Below, piece by piece: positions 23,186 to 35,481 of a stretch of DNA of 64,000 bases. The notes beneath the pieces were generated by a model that had not been told where the DNA came from, did not search any database, and saw only the letters and a list, made by a program, of their open reading frames with translations. Every line of letters begins with the position of its first letter. Position 1 is the first letter of the stretch. Origin of the DNA: Thalassia testudinum (taxonomy: Eukaryota > Streptophyta > Magnoliopsida > Alismatales > Hydrocharitaceae); NCBI GenBank assembly GCA_037157565.1, contig JAZHRO010000003.1, positions 67,148,501-67,212,500 on the forward strand. Direction: 5' to 3'. Both the position numbers and the translations under genes were made by a program.

Positions 23186-24756
23186 TGATCGCACATGTTT
23201 CGTGTGTTTGAAATCAAGGTTACGTGTAACCCGTCGTCGTAGTTGCAAAACTCATGATCAAATAAAATTTATACCGAAACTCCAAGGGAGTCCCAGGTCG
23301 AACACATGGAGGCAACGTTTAGTTTAGGTGAAAACAGTGCTTCAATTTTTTTCTTGTTGGTATTTTAAGGTTTGGTTTCTTTTTTGGATTTTTATAAGAA
23401 GACAAGCAAATGAATCACAGAATAGAGATGGAACAAACATGGTATAGATAGCACTTCAGTGCCTATTACAATCAACTATGAAAGCATAAAAGGAGTGGGG
23501 GGTGAGAGGAAATCTCCTGAATCGGCTGATCGACGAGATGACGGCACCTGGCAGAAGCTCAGACAAAGGAGGTGAGGATCGGGACGACAGAGGTCAGATG
23601 CAGGAGGACGTTGGGTAGAGAAAAGCTTCGGTGTGGCTCCAGAATGGAGGTGAGAAGACAGATATGATCTGCTATTGGAATGGAGGTGGGAGGACAGCTC
23701 TAAGGCAACTTATGAATGGGGATGGGAAGATGGATGAATATTTGGTGAGGCAGAGGTTTGCAACACTAATAGGATCCTGGGGAGCCTGAGAACATGCTCT
23801 AATAAAACATTGGTAGACTTGCTAGAGCTTGAGAGTAGGTAAGAGCAGAGTAGGTAGAGATGGCTAGGAAGGGAGGGGGTGTAGGTCCTTTTATAGTGGT
23901 GGAGATGAGGAGAAAATAGGTATGGGACCATTAGTGACCACCAGGCCATCGCTAAAAGCATTGCTGTAGACACCTCATGCCTGCCCATGCCCATAACTGG
24001 CTTTGCTGGCGCACAAAGAATTAGCGATGGCTGTGTCTCTGTAAGTCCAGCTCATGTGTCGCTGTTGGTTGGAGCCAACCGAGCACGTGCCTGCCCCATG
24101 CTCCATTGACACTGCCTATGCTGTGCTTGCTCATGCACGTGGATTGTGCGGCAGCCTGCTGGTGTGCGCTAGCATGCACACGTGCGAGCACACTGATGGT
24201 TCCTACTGGCATGTGCACTCGATTGAGAATAGTGGGGTTGTAGGGATTCGAACCCCTGCCCCTCCCTTGCGAACTGGTGCCCCACCCATTGCGCTAAGCT
24301 TCATGTGCATTGTGAGGAGGGATTTCCAGCTGCGTGGCGCGACATGCTCTCAACCGTTGGAATTGCATCCAACAGTTGAGATCTCTTAATGGGCAGCCTT
24401 TGAAGATGTGGCTGGTGGCTGTGGGTGCTCCAGATGGTCCCACATGGCACCATCTAGACCGTCCACACTTCATTGCATGAAGAGGATGCCATGATGCTCG
24501 GATTGAGGTGATTTCTATGTTGTTGTACTGCAATCGACTCTCCGGATCCATCCGTATGGTCGGATTTTTCATCTGATGCCCATAAGGATGTCGCATTGCC
24601 TCCTGGTCATATAAAATGAAGGAATTAATATACAAAACATATAACTATCCTAAATGCCATGCAATGGTTGTTATGCAATATTAACATGATATGCAATGCT
24701 AAGCCTAGGAACTATCATAAATAAGTAAATTATCATGAATTCATGAGTGTTGATCA
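23186..24756 (-). mobile_element. Element F 3' LTR
   Basis: On the minus strand it runs from TGATCAACACTCATG (24756) to ...GTGCGATCA (23186), 1,571 bp. A minus-strand TATA box (TATAAAAGG) lies at 23887-23895. It contains a tRNA-like A/B-box pair, a diverged copy of the GATGGTGCCA palindrome (24432-24455) and a diverged CCGTTGGAT hairpin (about 24355-24378). Confidence 0.85.
24236..24305 (-). promoter_or_regulatory. tRNA-like segment with A and B boxes in the F 3' LTR
   Basis: On the minus strand the A-box match TAGCGCAATGG (24286-24296) is followed 31 bases later by the B-box match GGTTCGAATCC (24244-24254). The spacing fits tRNA-derived promoters. No cloverleaf tRNA gene can be drawn, so this is a tRNA-like or SINE-like remnant only. 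Confidence 0.5.
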
Positions 24757-26239
24757 TACCCCCATGCTTGCTTTTTGCTAGTCCCTAGCAAAATTAACCT
24801 AAATGCTATGTAAAAAAGGATAATCAGGGTTCGAATATTTAGGCAAAATTCATTGATTGTTTAGAAAATCTCAACCCCAAGACTTAATTACAGAAACTCA
24901 ACAGTGCCCGGGTGTCTACCAGAATGCAGACCATCCAATCCCTCACCTTATTTGCGATGAGAAGATACAAAATTCTTTTTCTTATTTTTCTTCTTTTCAA
25001 ATTTCCTTGTACTTTTGGAGTTTACGAGTTCTGGAATAACTTTTTACGGCTACCTGAACCGCCTAAGATTCGAAAAGGACTCTAAGTACTAAGCATCTTG
25101 TGAAAATAGTGAAAGACTCACTAGAAGGCCATTAAAATGGACTTCGGGTTTCTACGACCCTAGGTGACCTTGCTTAAAGGTTTATCTTTTTGATTGGTAG
25201 CTTCCTCCCTACTTTTATTTATGGGGTCAACACAAGGGTGAACCCAGTGTATATCTCCCTGGTTTATTCTACTTCCCCGCTTCCTTCCTAAGTGTTTTGG
25301 GAATTATTGTGCAATTTTTGTGACCTGGGTTCTGGATAACCGGCCGATGAGCTGTTACCATGGACAACTTGCCAACCATGCTCGTGCGGTGAAGTGTGGC
25401 TTTATTTATTTTTTTATTTTTTTCTCACTTTTCTATATATATATATATTTTCTTTTTCTTCTCTGTTTTTGTTTAAAGTAGGTGGCTTATCTGATGTAAG
25501 ATTTACCTAAATGCAATACAACGAAAATGTTCTTTTGATTGGGCTCTGGACAACCTATCGATGAGCTGTTACTACTGACAACTTGCCAGCCATACCACCC
25601 TAGATAGTTCATTAGCTACTGAATTTCTGAAGAAACCACCGAAAAGTGAGTCAGTGAAAAAAAAAGTGTGTAGATGCTTAGGCTTAAAGTCCCCCCAATT
25701 CAGAGCGTAGGTTGATAAGTCACATACTTATTATCCCAAATTATTTACCAAATTAAATTGAATTTTAATTGGCGAGGACTAGACACTAAGTCCACATTTG
25801 AGTGGACACCCAGGCTAATTAAGCCCAAAGACCTGAAGAGTCTAAGTATTCAGGTCTCAAAGTATCCTTTCCTAAAATTAATAACTTCCAAATGTCTACG
25901 TTCCCTTCTAATTCTTCTTTTTTTTATCTTTTTGAATTTTCAAAATTTTTTTTGAAAGAATCAAATAATAGGAAATTACTGTTATAGCTGACAAAAAGGT
26001 TATAAGATATGTCTACCCCCCGATGCTTTGCCATTGCAATGTCCCCATTATGAAAAATGAAAGCTTGCAGGAGAGTAGAAGTGGAAGAATAGCACTTGGT
26101 TTCCATGAGACTCTGTTCAGCTTCGAACAGTCTTTACATGTGCTAAGTTTAGAGCCTACAGCTAGGTGAGGTCCTCAATAAAAAATAACTAAACATTGAG
26201 GCCACAACAACACAGTTTCTAGGCCCCTTGGTATGTGTC
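24757..26239 (-). mobile_element. Element F 3' UTR with polypurine tract
   Basis: On the minus strand a tract with AGCATGGGGG directly precedes the LTR start (24757-24770). The rest is AT-rich and non-coding, with AT and pyrimidine runs near 25425-25460 and 25915-25950. No RT or integrase trace is seen on either strand. Confidence 0.7.
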
Positions 26240-27403
26240 CTAGAGAGTGAAAATGGGCTTGGCAAAGAGATGAATAATGAAAGTGGCAAGCTGGTGGTGC
26301 AGAGAGAGCCCAAATGGTCTCCAATAAGAGTTTTGTTCATTTATTAAAGAGGAAGTGTGGTTGGGTATAGAATTTGTGCAATGGTTGGGTGAAAAAGGAC
26401 GAAGAGGGTTTTGGGATGTGCTGGGGATTTGTGGGTACTCTAGAATACCTAATATTTGAAGAGTTCTTCCCCAATGTTCAATTTCATCCTCACACCTTGG
26501 GTTCTTAAACCAACCATCCTGATCCTCGGAATTCCCACCCACAAGTTGGACCTCAAACTCTAAGCATTTAGGATAAGGATGTTGTTGGGTTTTATCTTGA
26601 TCATGTGAATCATCCAACAAATTTTCGATTTCATGTATATCTTCCTCATCCCATGTTGCTACAATTGGTCGCATTTTTGCTTTGTCCTCAATTATTTCCG
26701 TAACCGTGTGATCTTCTTCCAGAGTTTGGGTTGAGTTGGCCATTAAAAGGTTATCTAAGGTAGATATGGCCTTTACTTCATCAATTCAACCAAGCTCCTC
26801 CATCGAACCACACTTAATTTTATTCTTCTTTAAGACCACAAAAATATTGAATCGATTTGACTTATCCCCTGAGGCCATTTCTATATTTCTCGATTCATAA
26901 TCAATCCTCGCCTTGGCAGTAGATAGGAAAGGTCTTCCCAAAATAATTAGGGTGTGGTCGAGCTGTTTTAGGGTTTCCATGTCCAGGACCATGAAATTAG
27001 CAAGGTAATGCAAATCATTAACCTCGGCTAAAACATCCTCTAAAATACCCCTTGGTTTTGTAATGGATCTATCGGCTAACTGCAAGGTTATGTCAGTGTG
27101 TTTTAGGTAGCCTAGACCCAATTCCATGTGCAGTGAGGTGGGGATCACATTCATGGACACACCCAAGTCGAGGAGGGCCCGATCAGAAGTAATGTTTACT
27201 ATTGTGTAGGAAATCAACGGGGCTCCTGGGTCCTGCTTCTTAGGAGGTAGCTTGTTTAGAATCAGTTTGCTTGTGTTATCAGACAATACTACTCTCCTAT
27301 TATTTTCAGATTTCTCTCTACGCCTTTCTTTATATGCATTCAGTAAACCTATTGCGTAGGTAGGGATTGATCCGATAGCCACAAGGAGTAAAATGATTGT
27401 CAA
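26240..27403 (-). pseudogene. Element F aspartic protease and downstream frame
   Basis: The frame 27403-26786 (205 codons) holds a nearly intact plant gypsy protease: RVVLSDNTSKLILNKLPPKK, the catalytic LLDLGVSMNVIPTSL, LQLADRSITKPRGILEDVL, MVLDMETL and the flap-side motif IILGRPFLSTAKARIDYE. After a TAG comes a second frame (26743-26240, 167 codons), which is acidic (DEEDIHEIENLLDDS) and unrecognised. It may be the lost linker toward RT. The reading frames are better kept than in A or E. Confidence 0.8.
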
Positions 27404-27412
27404 TTTGAAAGC

Positions 27413-29412
27413 CTAAAGTAAGAACATCCTTTCCTCCAATTTCTCCTCCAACTTTTTCTGTTTTCCCAAACAACAACGTACTCCCGAATTAGACTCTGAT
27501 GTTTTGTTGATCACATTCTTAGTTGGGAGTTTGGAATTCTTGCTACGGGGCCTAATGGGGTTGGCATGGGGTTGGGTATGTCTCTTGTGTCCACTACCAC
27601 TCCTCAAGGTGATGGTGTTTGCCATGGCAAAATGCTGTTGTAGTGCATTGGGGAGGGTTGGGGAAAACAGGAGGCTCCTGGTTGATTATGGTAGGAACTT
27701 GGTTTGCTCTGGGATTGCCTGGGGTAGCATGATAGATAGCATGAGGTTGAGCATGCGACTCCCCATCATTACCAAACCTTTGAGGCCCAGTGCCTCGATT
27801 CTGTACATTCCATGGGTTTGGTACAGATTGTGATTGTAGAGATCCAGGTTGTCGATTATTTATACTAAGTTCGGATTGCAAGATGTCCTGCGAAATTTTC
27901 ATCTGTTGCATGAGCTGGAGCATTGACCCTTGCATTTCTACCATTTTCATGTTCAAGTCAGCTTGCTCGGCAGGTTGTTGAGCATTCTACATGCGCTGAT
28001 TAACCTGATTCAGGGGAAACTAAGTATATACATGACCCTGACCCTTTGGTTTTTGTGGTACATAGTTGTTGGGTCGATATTGGGTCTGCTACCCCTGATC
28101 TTTCCGAGAGAAGTTAGGATGATTTTTCCAACCAGAATTGTAGGAATTTGAATAAGGGTTAGACCTAGCATTCTCTTTCACAGCATGAACATCCTGATAA
28201 GATGAGGTTGAAGAAGGATCAAAAAAGACTGGAATCAAAGGCCCAGATTTGCAACCCATAGGGTTTTGAGAACAGTTGGCTCGAGGGTCGAGCTGACTCC
28301 AGTTGGTTCACAAACTACCGTCTCATAGGTGCTTGCAAAGAATGGAATCTCGAACCTTAGGATTAAGTGGATCTAGAAAAATTAGAGTTTTCGGACATCC
28401 ACTCTTCCATTCGTTTAGCAACCAGGTCCATCTTATCTAATCTATTATAGATCAATTCCATATCCGAAGTATGAGAATCTTTGACCTCATTGTCATTTGA
28501 TCTAGTTTGTTGGGATCGGTTGAAGGTTTCCATGGAGGCGTGGTTTAAAGAATTTTCACACATTTCCTAAAACAAATCATACGTGCTATTTGCATCTTTA
28601 TTGAGGAAATTGCCTTCGCAAGAGGCATCCAGATGATTGCGGAGTTGATCATTCAACCCATGATAAAAAATCTACACAAGTTGCCATTTAGGCACCTCGT
28701 GGTGTGGACACTTCCGCCACAGATCCTGGAATCTCTCCCAAGCCTCATGAAACGATTCCCCTTACCGCTGGACAAAAGTGGTAACTGCCCGTCGCAACGC
28801 ATTGGTTCACATAATTGGGAGGAATTTCTTCAGAAAGGCCAATTCCAAAGCTGTCAAGGTAGCAATCGGTCTTCCAATGGTACGATACCAGTGTGCGGCC
28901 TTATCCCTAAGTGAATAGGGGAAAAGCCTCATGAGCATCTGTTCTTCATCCACATTTCGTGAGTTGGTGGTCTGAACCAGAGTGATCAGGTCCTCCAAAT
29001 GTTGGAATGGGCCCTTTGAGCCAAGCCCATGAAAGTGTTTAATTAGACTCAAAACCTGGGGCTTGATCTCAACATCTTCGGCGGGAATCACAATGCCAGG
29101 ATGATCCTCATAATGTGAAGGATCATAAAAACCCTTCAAGGGCTGAGCACCCTGACCATTCATTTGTTGGAACCATTGCTGGATCTGCTGCAATTCTTCC
29201 AACTGCCTTTGAATTAGCTCCTGCTGGTTCGGGGATAGGGGAGGTGGTTGTTGATCAACCATGGGATCTGCTTGGCTAAAGCTCAACATCTGCCTCTGGG
29301 AATGGTCTAAAGGTCCTTCCAATCTAGGGTTCAATGACCCCCTTCCAGGCGTACATTGGAAGGAAGTGAGAAGGATGGGAAGGAGAAGGGACCATGTAGC
29401 ACAAAAATACAA
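27413..29412 (-). pseudogene. Element F gag
   Basis: The frame 29412-28807 contains MVDQQPPPLSPNQQELIQRQ (a likelier start, about 29262), then a Gln-rich helix and the capsid: GPFQHLEDLITLVQTTNSRN and LFPYSLRDKAAHWYRTIGRP. After a TAG and a frame change the capsid goes on with WERFQDLWRKCPHHEVPKWQ and MCENSLNHASMETFNRSQQT (28563-28363). The C-terminal part reads MQGSMLQLMQQMKISQDILQ (27956-27594) and ends with MANTITLRSGSGHKR (27625), the standard end of Athila gag. A few stops and frameshifts separate these pieces. Confidence 0.85.
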
Positions 29413-30529
29413 GCTTGTCCTTAGGTTAGGTAACTTAAAGGTCTACGGACTCTCAGAATCCCTCCTAAGACTATGGACGATTTACTCTACTTATGTCTAG
29501 GCAATCCAACTAGTTAGAAGGACAGATTGGGGAGAAGGTTCTTCCTTTGGCTTGCACCTCCAGTTCCTAGTGTACCCCACAGCTGTGGTCGTTTGACGCT
29601 ACTGCACTAGCTGAACATCACATTGACTAGTAGAAGTAGGTTAATCATGAATAATCCCAATCTAGATCCCATAGGTAGGCTTGGGACATTGGTGCTTCTG
29701 GAATGTGATGGGCCCTTAATGGGTTGTGCCCTTAATGATTTGTTTGAGAATGTGTGAATGTGCACAACCAAGAGGCTTTCAAGCAATATTATTAATGATG
29801 AAGTGAGTTTTATGGTTTGAATCTTGCTTAGTAGCTTTTAGAATTCAAAAACTAGGTATATTCAATCAAGTTTCGTGAGGCAATCTAAGTTTTGAAAGCA
29901 AGAGTTCAAGTATTTTTCCATTGTAAATCAAGAAAATATGGAGTGCCTAGCTTGACCTAAGTATTGAATCCTATGGGGCAACTACAAAATGAATCTCTTT
30001 TAGATTAGGTGGTGCGACCCAAACAATTCAATCAGTTGGCCCAAATGCATCGCCGATTAAGGCTCACAGAAAAAGTGATTAACCTAATATGATTTCTACT
30101 CTTTTATGTGTTGAATTCGTGTACCAGGTCGATAGGTCAAAATCCCTATTGAGTAGATAAAAATCAAGTCAGGTTATGTGCCTTCGATGTGGGTGTATAA
30201 GGTGTGTAAATTGTTTTGTCCCATAGAAAATATCTTTTTGCTTTTTTTATAAGATGTGGGTGAGATGGGTGAAGGTGGCAAACAAGACAAGCATAGTCTA
30301 TCCTAGGGCTTATGCAAAGACCTAAGTAGATTAGGTCTTGGTTATGATTGTGGCGAAATGAACTAGTGGGGGGGAATGTGGGGAACACTTACAAAGCACT
30401 CTACCCTTACTTTAGTCTACCGCACTTGGATCTCCATGCTAGGGTGCCTGCAAGATAGTAGATCAAAGAAAAGCAGGGTTAGTGGTATGTAAATGAAAAG
30501 AAGAGCAGAAAATAATAAAGTAAATTCCG
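29413..30529 (-). mobile_element. Element F untranslated leader
   Basis: This is a non-coding leader between the primer site and gag. No gene is supported. Confidence 0.65.
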
Positions 30530-30533
30530 TTGC

Positions 30534-30554
30534 CTCCATGGCAATGGTGCCAAA
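30534..30554 (-). promoter_or_regulatory. Element F primer-binding site (tRNA-Asp type, decayed)
   Basis: Directly after the minus-strand LTR end (GTGCGATCA) the sequence reads TTTGGCACCATTGCCATGGA, which matches TGGCGCCGTTGCCGGGGA with four changes. Confidence 0.75.
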
Positions 30555-32120
30555 TGATCGCACGTGTTTTGCATGGTTGAAATTGGGGTTACCAGTAACA
30601 TGTCGTCGTAGTTGCAAAACTCATGATCAAATAAAATTTATACCGAAACTCCAAGGGATTCCCGGGTCGAACATAGGGAGGTGACGTTTACTTTAAGTGA
30701 AAACTACACTTTGATTTGTTTCTTTTTGGTATTTTAGGGTTTTGCTATTTTTCTTGTATTTTTATAAGAAGAAGACAAGCAAATTAATCACAAAATAGAG
30801 ATGGAAGAAATATGGTATAGATATCACTTCAATGTCTATTACAATCAACTATGAAAGCATAAAAAGAGAGGGGGGTGAGAGGAAATCTCTCGAATCGATT
30901 GTTCAACGAGATGACAACACCTAGCAGAAGCTTAGACGAAAGAAGGGGAGGAGCGGGAGACGGAGTTGAGATGCAGGAGGACATCGGGTAGAGGAAAGCT
31001 TTGGCATGGCTCTGGAATGGAGGTGAGAAGATGGAGATGATCTACTACCAAAATGGAGGTGGGAGGATAGCTGTAAGGTGACCTATGAATGGGGATGGAA
31101 AGATGGATGAATATTTAGTGAGGAAGAGGTTTGCTACAGTAATAGGAGCCTTTGGAGCTTGAGAACAAGCTCTAATGGAGTGTTGATAGGCTTGCCAGAG
31201 CTTGGGAGTAGGTGGGAGTAGAGTAGGTATAGATGGCTTGGAAGGGAGGGGGTGTAGGTCCTTTGATAGTGGAGAAGAAGAGGCAAAAATATGTATGGGA
31301 CCATTAGTGATCTCCAGGCCATCACTGGAAGCGTCTCTGTAGATAGCTCATGCATGCTTATGCCCATAGTTGTCTTTACTGACGAGCAAAGAATTAGTGA
31401 CGGCTGGAAGCATCGCTGTAAGTCTAGCTCATGCGTCACTGTAGCCTGGTGTCAACCGAGCATGTGCTTGCCCCATGCTCCACTGGTGCTGCCTGTGCTA
31501 TGCCCGCTCAGGCACGTGGATTGTGCGGCAGCCCATTGGTGTCGCTAGCATGCGCTAGCATGCGCTAGCATGCACACTCGATTGAGAATGGGGGGAGCTG
31601 CGGGGATTCGAACCTGCATGCCTCCCTTACGAACTGCCACCCTACCCACTGTGCCAAGCTTTCATGTGCATCGCGAGGAGGGATTTGTAGCTGCGTGATG
31701 CGGTGAGCTCTCAACCGTTGGATTTGCATCCAACGGCTGTAATCACTTGATGGGCAACCTTTGAAGATGTGGCAGGTGGCTGTAGGCACTCCAGATGGTG
31801 CCACGTGGCACAATCTGGACTGTCCACGCTTCATCGCTTGCATAGGTTACCACGGTGCTCGGATCGAGGTGATTTCCACAATGTCAGACAGTGATCAACG
31901 CTCCAGATCCATCTATACAGTAGGATTTTTCATCCAAAGTCTGTAAGGATGTCACATTGCTTACTGGCCATATAAAATGAAGGAATTAATAGACATAACA
32001 AACAACTATCCTGAATGGCATGCAATGGATGTTATGCAATATTTATAACATGATATGCAATGCTAAGCCTTGGAACTATCATAAATAAGCAATTTATCAT
32101 CAAATCATGTGTGTTCATCA
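30555..32120 (-). mobile_element. Element F 5' LTR
   Basis: It has 1,566 bp, from TGATGAACACACATG (32120) to ...GTGCGATCA (30555) on the minus strand. The TATA box is mutated (TATCAAAGG, near 31263) relative to the 3' copy. Positions 30600-30680 are almost identical to 23225-23310 while the rest is clearly diverged. The GATGGTGCCA palindrome is at 31793-31816 and CCGTTGGAT-TTGC-ATCCAACGG at about 31716-31737. Confidence 0.85.
31590..31665 (-). promoter_or_regulatory. tRNA-like segment with A and B boxes in the F 5' LTR
   Basis: On the minus strand the A-box match TGGCACAGTGG (31646-31656) is followed 31 bases later by GGTTCGAATCC (31604-31614). It is the counterpart of 24236-24305. Confidence 0.5.
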
Positions 32121-32125
32121 GTTAC

Positions 32126-32400
32126 CATATAGTTGGCTGACTGATCGATGAAAACATCGAGGGGGGTGGTTGAAAATGTGATCATGAAAGTCCAAGGATT
32201 CTGCTTTCTAGCAGACTTTTTTGTTCTTGATATGGAGGTTCCTCCTAATCTCTATGATGCACCAATTATTCTAGGTTGCTCATTCTTGGCAACCACCTGC
32301 GTAAACATCGACTGTGCATCAGGGTTCATAGAGATTTCCCTAGAGAACGAGAAACTTAGACTGGACAATTTTAGGGCATCAAAGAACTTCGATTGAGATT
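32126..32400 (+). pseudogene. Element A protease, C-terminal part
   Basis: The frame goes on from 23185 as LAD, stop, SMKTSRGVVENVIMKVQGF, then FFVLDMEVPPNLYDAPIILG and FLATTCVNIDCASGFIEISL. This is the second lobe of the retropepsin. CAG-to-TAG and CGA-to-TGA changes account for the two stops. Confidence 0.8.
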
Positions 32401-32689
32401 TAATCGAGGAGGATGGTGAAGATGAAGATTCAACTTTCTGTGGGAACATTGCGCTCCTCTGCAACAACCCAATGGCACATTCATCTTCACTGTCAGGGGT
32501 CTTAGATCGCACTCCACAAAGGATCGAGAATAATGACATACACATTTCATCCTAGAGATCTGGTTGTCATGGGTGTTCATCTACTTCTAACACCCCTGAT
32601 CCTGACTATTTTGTCCTATCTATCACTGATATCTTAAGATAGGATTACATGACCACAGTAGACGGATTCTCCATTACTCAGGATTAGCA

Positions 32690-34362
32690 GATTTCCGCTG
32701 TTGTTTCCACTCTTCCCCTGCATAAACCCTATCCCCACCCTCCGCTACTGGAGTTACAGCCGTTACCTGATTTACTCAAGTACATGTTTTTGGGAGAAAG
32801 TGAGACATATCCCGTGATTATCAATGCTCACTTGACTCCAGACTAGGAACACCAATTAATCTTCATTCTGCAAGAACATAGGGCTGCAATCATATGGGGC
32901 ATTGCTGATCTCCACAGGATTCGCCTCTCATATTGCACTCACCATATGTACACTGATGAAGGGGTGAGATCATTATGACAACCTTAGAGATGCCTAAATC
33001 GAAATTTGTTGGAGGTTGTCAAGAAGGGGATCATTAAATGGTTGGACACGGGCATTATCTATCCAATTTCCAACAGCAAGTGGGTGAGTCCCATTTAGAT
33101 TGTGCCAAAAAAGTGGGACTCACCGTGATAAAAAATGAATTGGGCGAATCCATCTCGACCCGCACCACAACTTCTTGGTGGGTCTACATTGATTATAGGA
33201 AGCTAAACTCAGCTACCAAAAAGGATCATTTTTTTTTACCCTTTATTGATCAGATTTCAGAATGGCTGGCCGGTGTAGTTTCTTTTACTTTCTGGAAGGA
33301 TACTCCTGGTACAATCAAGTAGAGATCAACCCGGAAGATCAAGACAAGGCGACTTTTACGTGTCCCTTCGAAACATTCACTTTTAAGAGGATGGCCTTCA
33401 GCCTCTACAATGCATCAGCTACTTTTTAGCGATGCATGATGGCCATCTTTCTAGACATGATTAGGGATGGCATAGAAGTGTTCATGGACGACTTCTCCGT
33501 GTTTGGAGATGATTTCTCATCTTGTCTTGATAACCTCACAAAGATCCTAAGGAGATGTATAGAAGTTAACCTAGTACTTTCATGGGGAAAAGCCATTTAT
33601 GGTGAGGGATGGCATCGTACTAGGTCACAGGATCTCCTCTAGTGGAGTACAGTCGACCAAGCTAAATCCAAAATCATTTCGTGATTACCTCCACCTTGCT
33701 CGGTCAGGCAAATCATATTATTCTTAGAGAATGTTGGATTTTATAGATGATTCATCCGAGATTTCTCAAAAATTGCTCATCCATTAATGAATCTTCTAGT
33801 AACCGACACTCCCTTTGATTTTGACTCCTCGTGTCTTAGTGCTTTCGAGGCCTTGTGAAGTGATGTTTCAAGTGCACCTATTCTCCAACCTCTCGACTGG
33901 TCTCTCGACTTTGAGATGATGTGTAATGCCTTCGACTTTGCTGTCGGAGACATTCTTGACTAGCATTGGGAGCACCATCCGTTCCTAATATACTACACTA
34001 GCAAAACACTGACTGAAGCTTAGCGTAACTATACAGTCAGTGAGAAGGAATTGCTAGTTGTGGTATTTGGGTTGGAGAAATTCAAGTCATACTTACTCAG
34101 GTCCAAAGTTATCATCTACACTGACCATTCCGCCCTCCGGCACTTATTGGAAAATAAGGATGCCAAAACCAACCTTATTAGATGGATCCTTCTTTTGCAT
34201 GAATTTGATGTCAAGATTTATGACAAAGCCGAAGCACATAATGTTGTGGTGGATCACTTATCTCGGCTAGACCCAAACTATATTCCATACTCCCTACCAA
34301 TATCAGATCGATTTCCAAATGAGTCTTGCTCATCCCAAAAAATCCCAAATGATGCCTCATGA
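32690..34362 (+). pseudogene. Element A reverse transcriptase and RNase H
   Basis: LQPLPDLLKYMFLGESETYP leads into RT: NRNLLEVVKKGIIKWLDTGI, ISNSKWVSPI, VYIDYRKLNSATKKDHF, FKRMAFSLYNASATF and the active-site block VFMDDFSVFGDDFSSCLDNL (FMDD near 33482-33493). RNase H follows as MMCNAFDFAVGDILD, YYTSKTLTEA, NYTVSEKELLVVVFGLEKFK, IIYTDHSALRHLLENKDAKT and AEAHNVVVDHLSRLDPNYIP. The family is Athila/Tat-like Ty3-gypsy. There are many stops and some frameshifts. The frame ends 34 codons after DHLSRL and no integrase follows before the 3' UTR. Confidence 0.9.
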
Positions 34363-35202
34363 ATAAAGTACATATGTCATATGCATTTTTGCATTATGTC
34401 ATGTTGGTAACGACATTGCGCCAGTAGACATGAAAAGAAAAAAAGAGGCATACAAAAGAGGTATTTGCTTGAAAAAAAAAGTGTTATGTTAAGAAGTTTG
34501 AGTTTTGTAAGTCAAATTATTTTTAGGCAAAAACACCTACCATCCCTATAGAGCACCAAATACAACCTTAACCTATTTTTTCAATATTTCTGACCGCCAG
34601 AATACGGGCTAAGTTGTCTAACTTAGTTGTAGGGTTATTAGAACATAATTAAAGTGTGATGCGATGTAGGACCACAAAATATAGTTGCAAATCTAGTGAG
34701 ATGTGAGCTCAAGAAGAAAAAGGAAAAGAGGAGAGAGGAGAGAGAGAAACAGAAAAAAGAAAAAGTACAAAAGATTAAAGAGAGCATAACTTTCTAGCCT
34801 TTCTCTAAGTTAATTTATTCAATAATCAAGAAATCTAGATTTTGAAATACTAGTCTCTAATTAGCACCAGAAGAGAGTGAGCAACCAAATACAAATCCAG
34901 TTAACTCAGACGTCTTCTACTGAAGCCAAAAGCCAGGGCTAAAATCATAGAATAGTTTAAATCCCCGAGAGAAGAGGTTTGCCTATCTCAATAAAATTTT
35001 GCAAAGGGTCAAGTACAAGCTTTGAATGTATATTGACTTTTCGCTTGGATTCATTGTAGAAGCTACAACATTACATGTTCATGGTTATATGGATTTTGAA
35101 TTTTTGGATGAAACAAAAGGAAATAAACCTTTAGTTAAACTCTTGAGAAAATGTATTTAGTCTTGCACTTACTAGGGACTGGCAAGATTTAGACATGGGG
35201 TA
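34363..35202 (+). mobile_element. Element A 3' UTR with polypurine tract
   Basis: It begins right after RNase H. It contains an A/G-rich tract (34715-34775) and sequence shared with the 3' UTR of H on both sides of H's interruption. The polypurine tract AGACATGGGG (35191-35200) precedes the 3' LTR. Confidence 0.75.
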
Positions 35203-35481
35203 TGATTGTGTAGCAATCACAGGCCCTAATTCACCTGATTTAAGGTAGAACCTAGCTTAACATGGGCATCCTGCATGCATACACATCATACTTTGCATCC
35301 TAGATGATTTATATGCTTTATACATAATAATGTGCTATTTGAGAGGTATTAATAATTATAGGTAATTCAAGGATGTAGATGACTGATCCAACCGTATGGA
35401 TCTGTTTAGAATGACGACGAGAGTCCAACACTTCCAAGAGTGCATCAGTTAGACTCCTATAGCACCCTAGGGAGTCCACAG
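35203..35481 (+). mobile_element. Element A 3' LTR, first part
   Basis: It starts TGATTGTGTAGCAATCA and aligns with 2988-3265. It is cut by element C after CACAG (35477-35481). Confidence 0.85.

Larger units (their letters stand above)
23186..32120 (-). mobile_element. Element F, gag-protease-only gypsy-like element
   Basis: This is an 8.9-kb element on the minus strand: 5' LTR 30555-32120, primer site, leader, gag, protease, 3' UTR, polypurine tract, 3' LTR 23186-24756. It lies in the protease frame of A. Flanks are ATTTC (23181-23185) and GTTAC (32121-32125). Only if these five bases are counted as a (diverged) duplication does the A frame read on as TSISI, LAD. No RT, RNase H or integrase is found between protease and 3' UTR. 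The LTRs differ by about 15% in the stretch I compared by eye. Confidence 0.8.

Noticed and set aside
24236..24305. Possible genuine tRNA gene
   Set aside because: A and B boxes are present, but no acceptor stem, anticodon arm or consistent cloverleaf can be formed.
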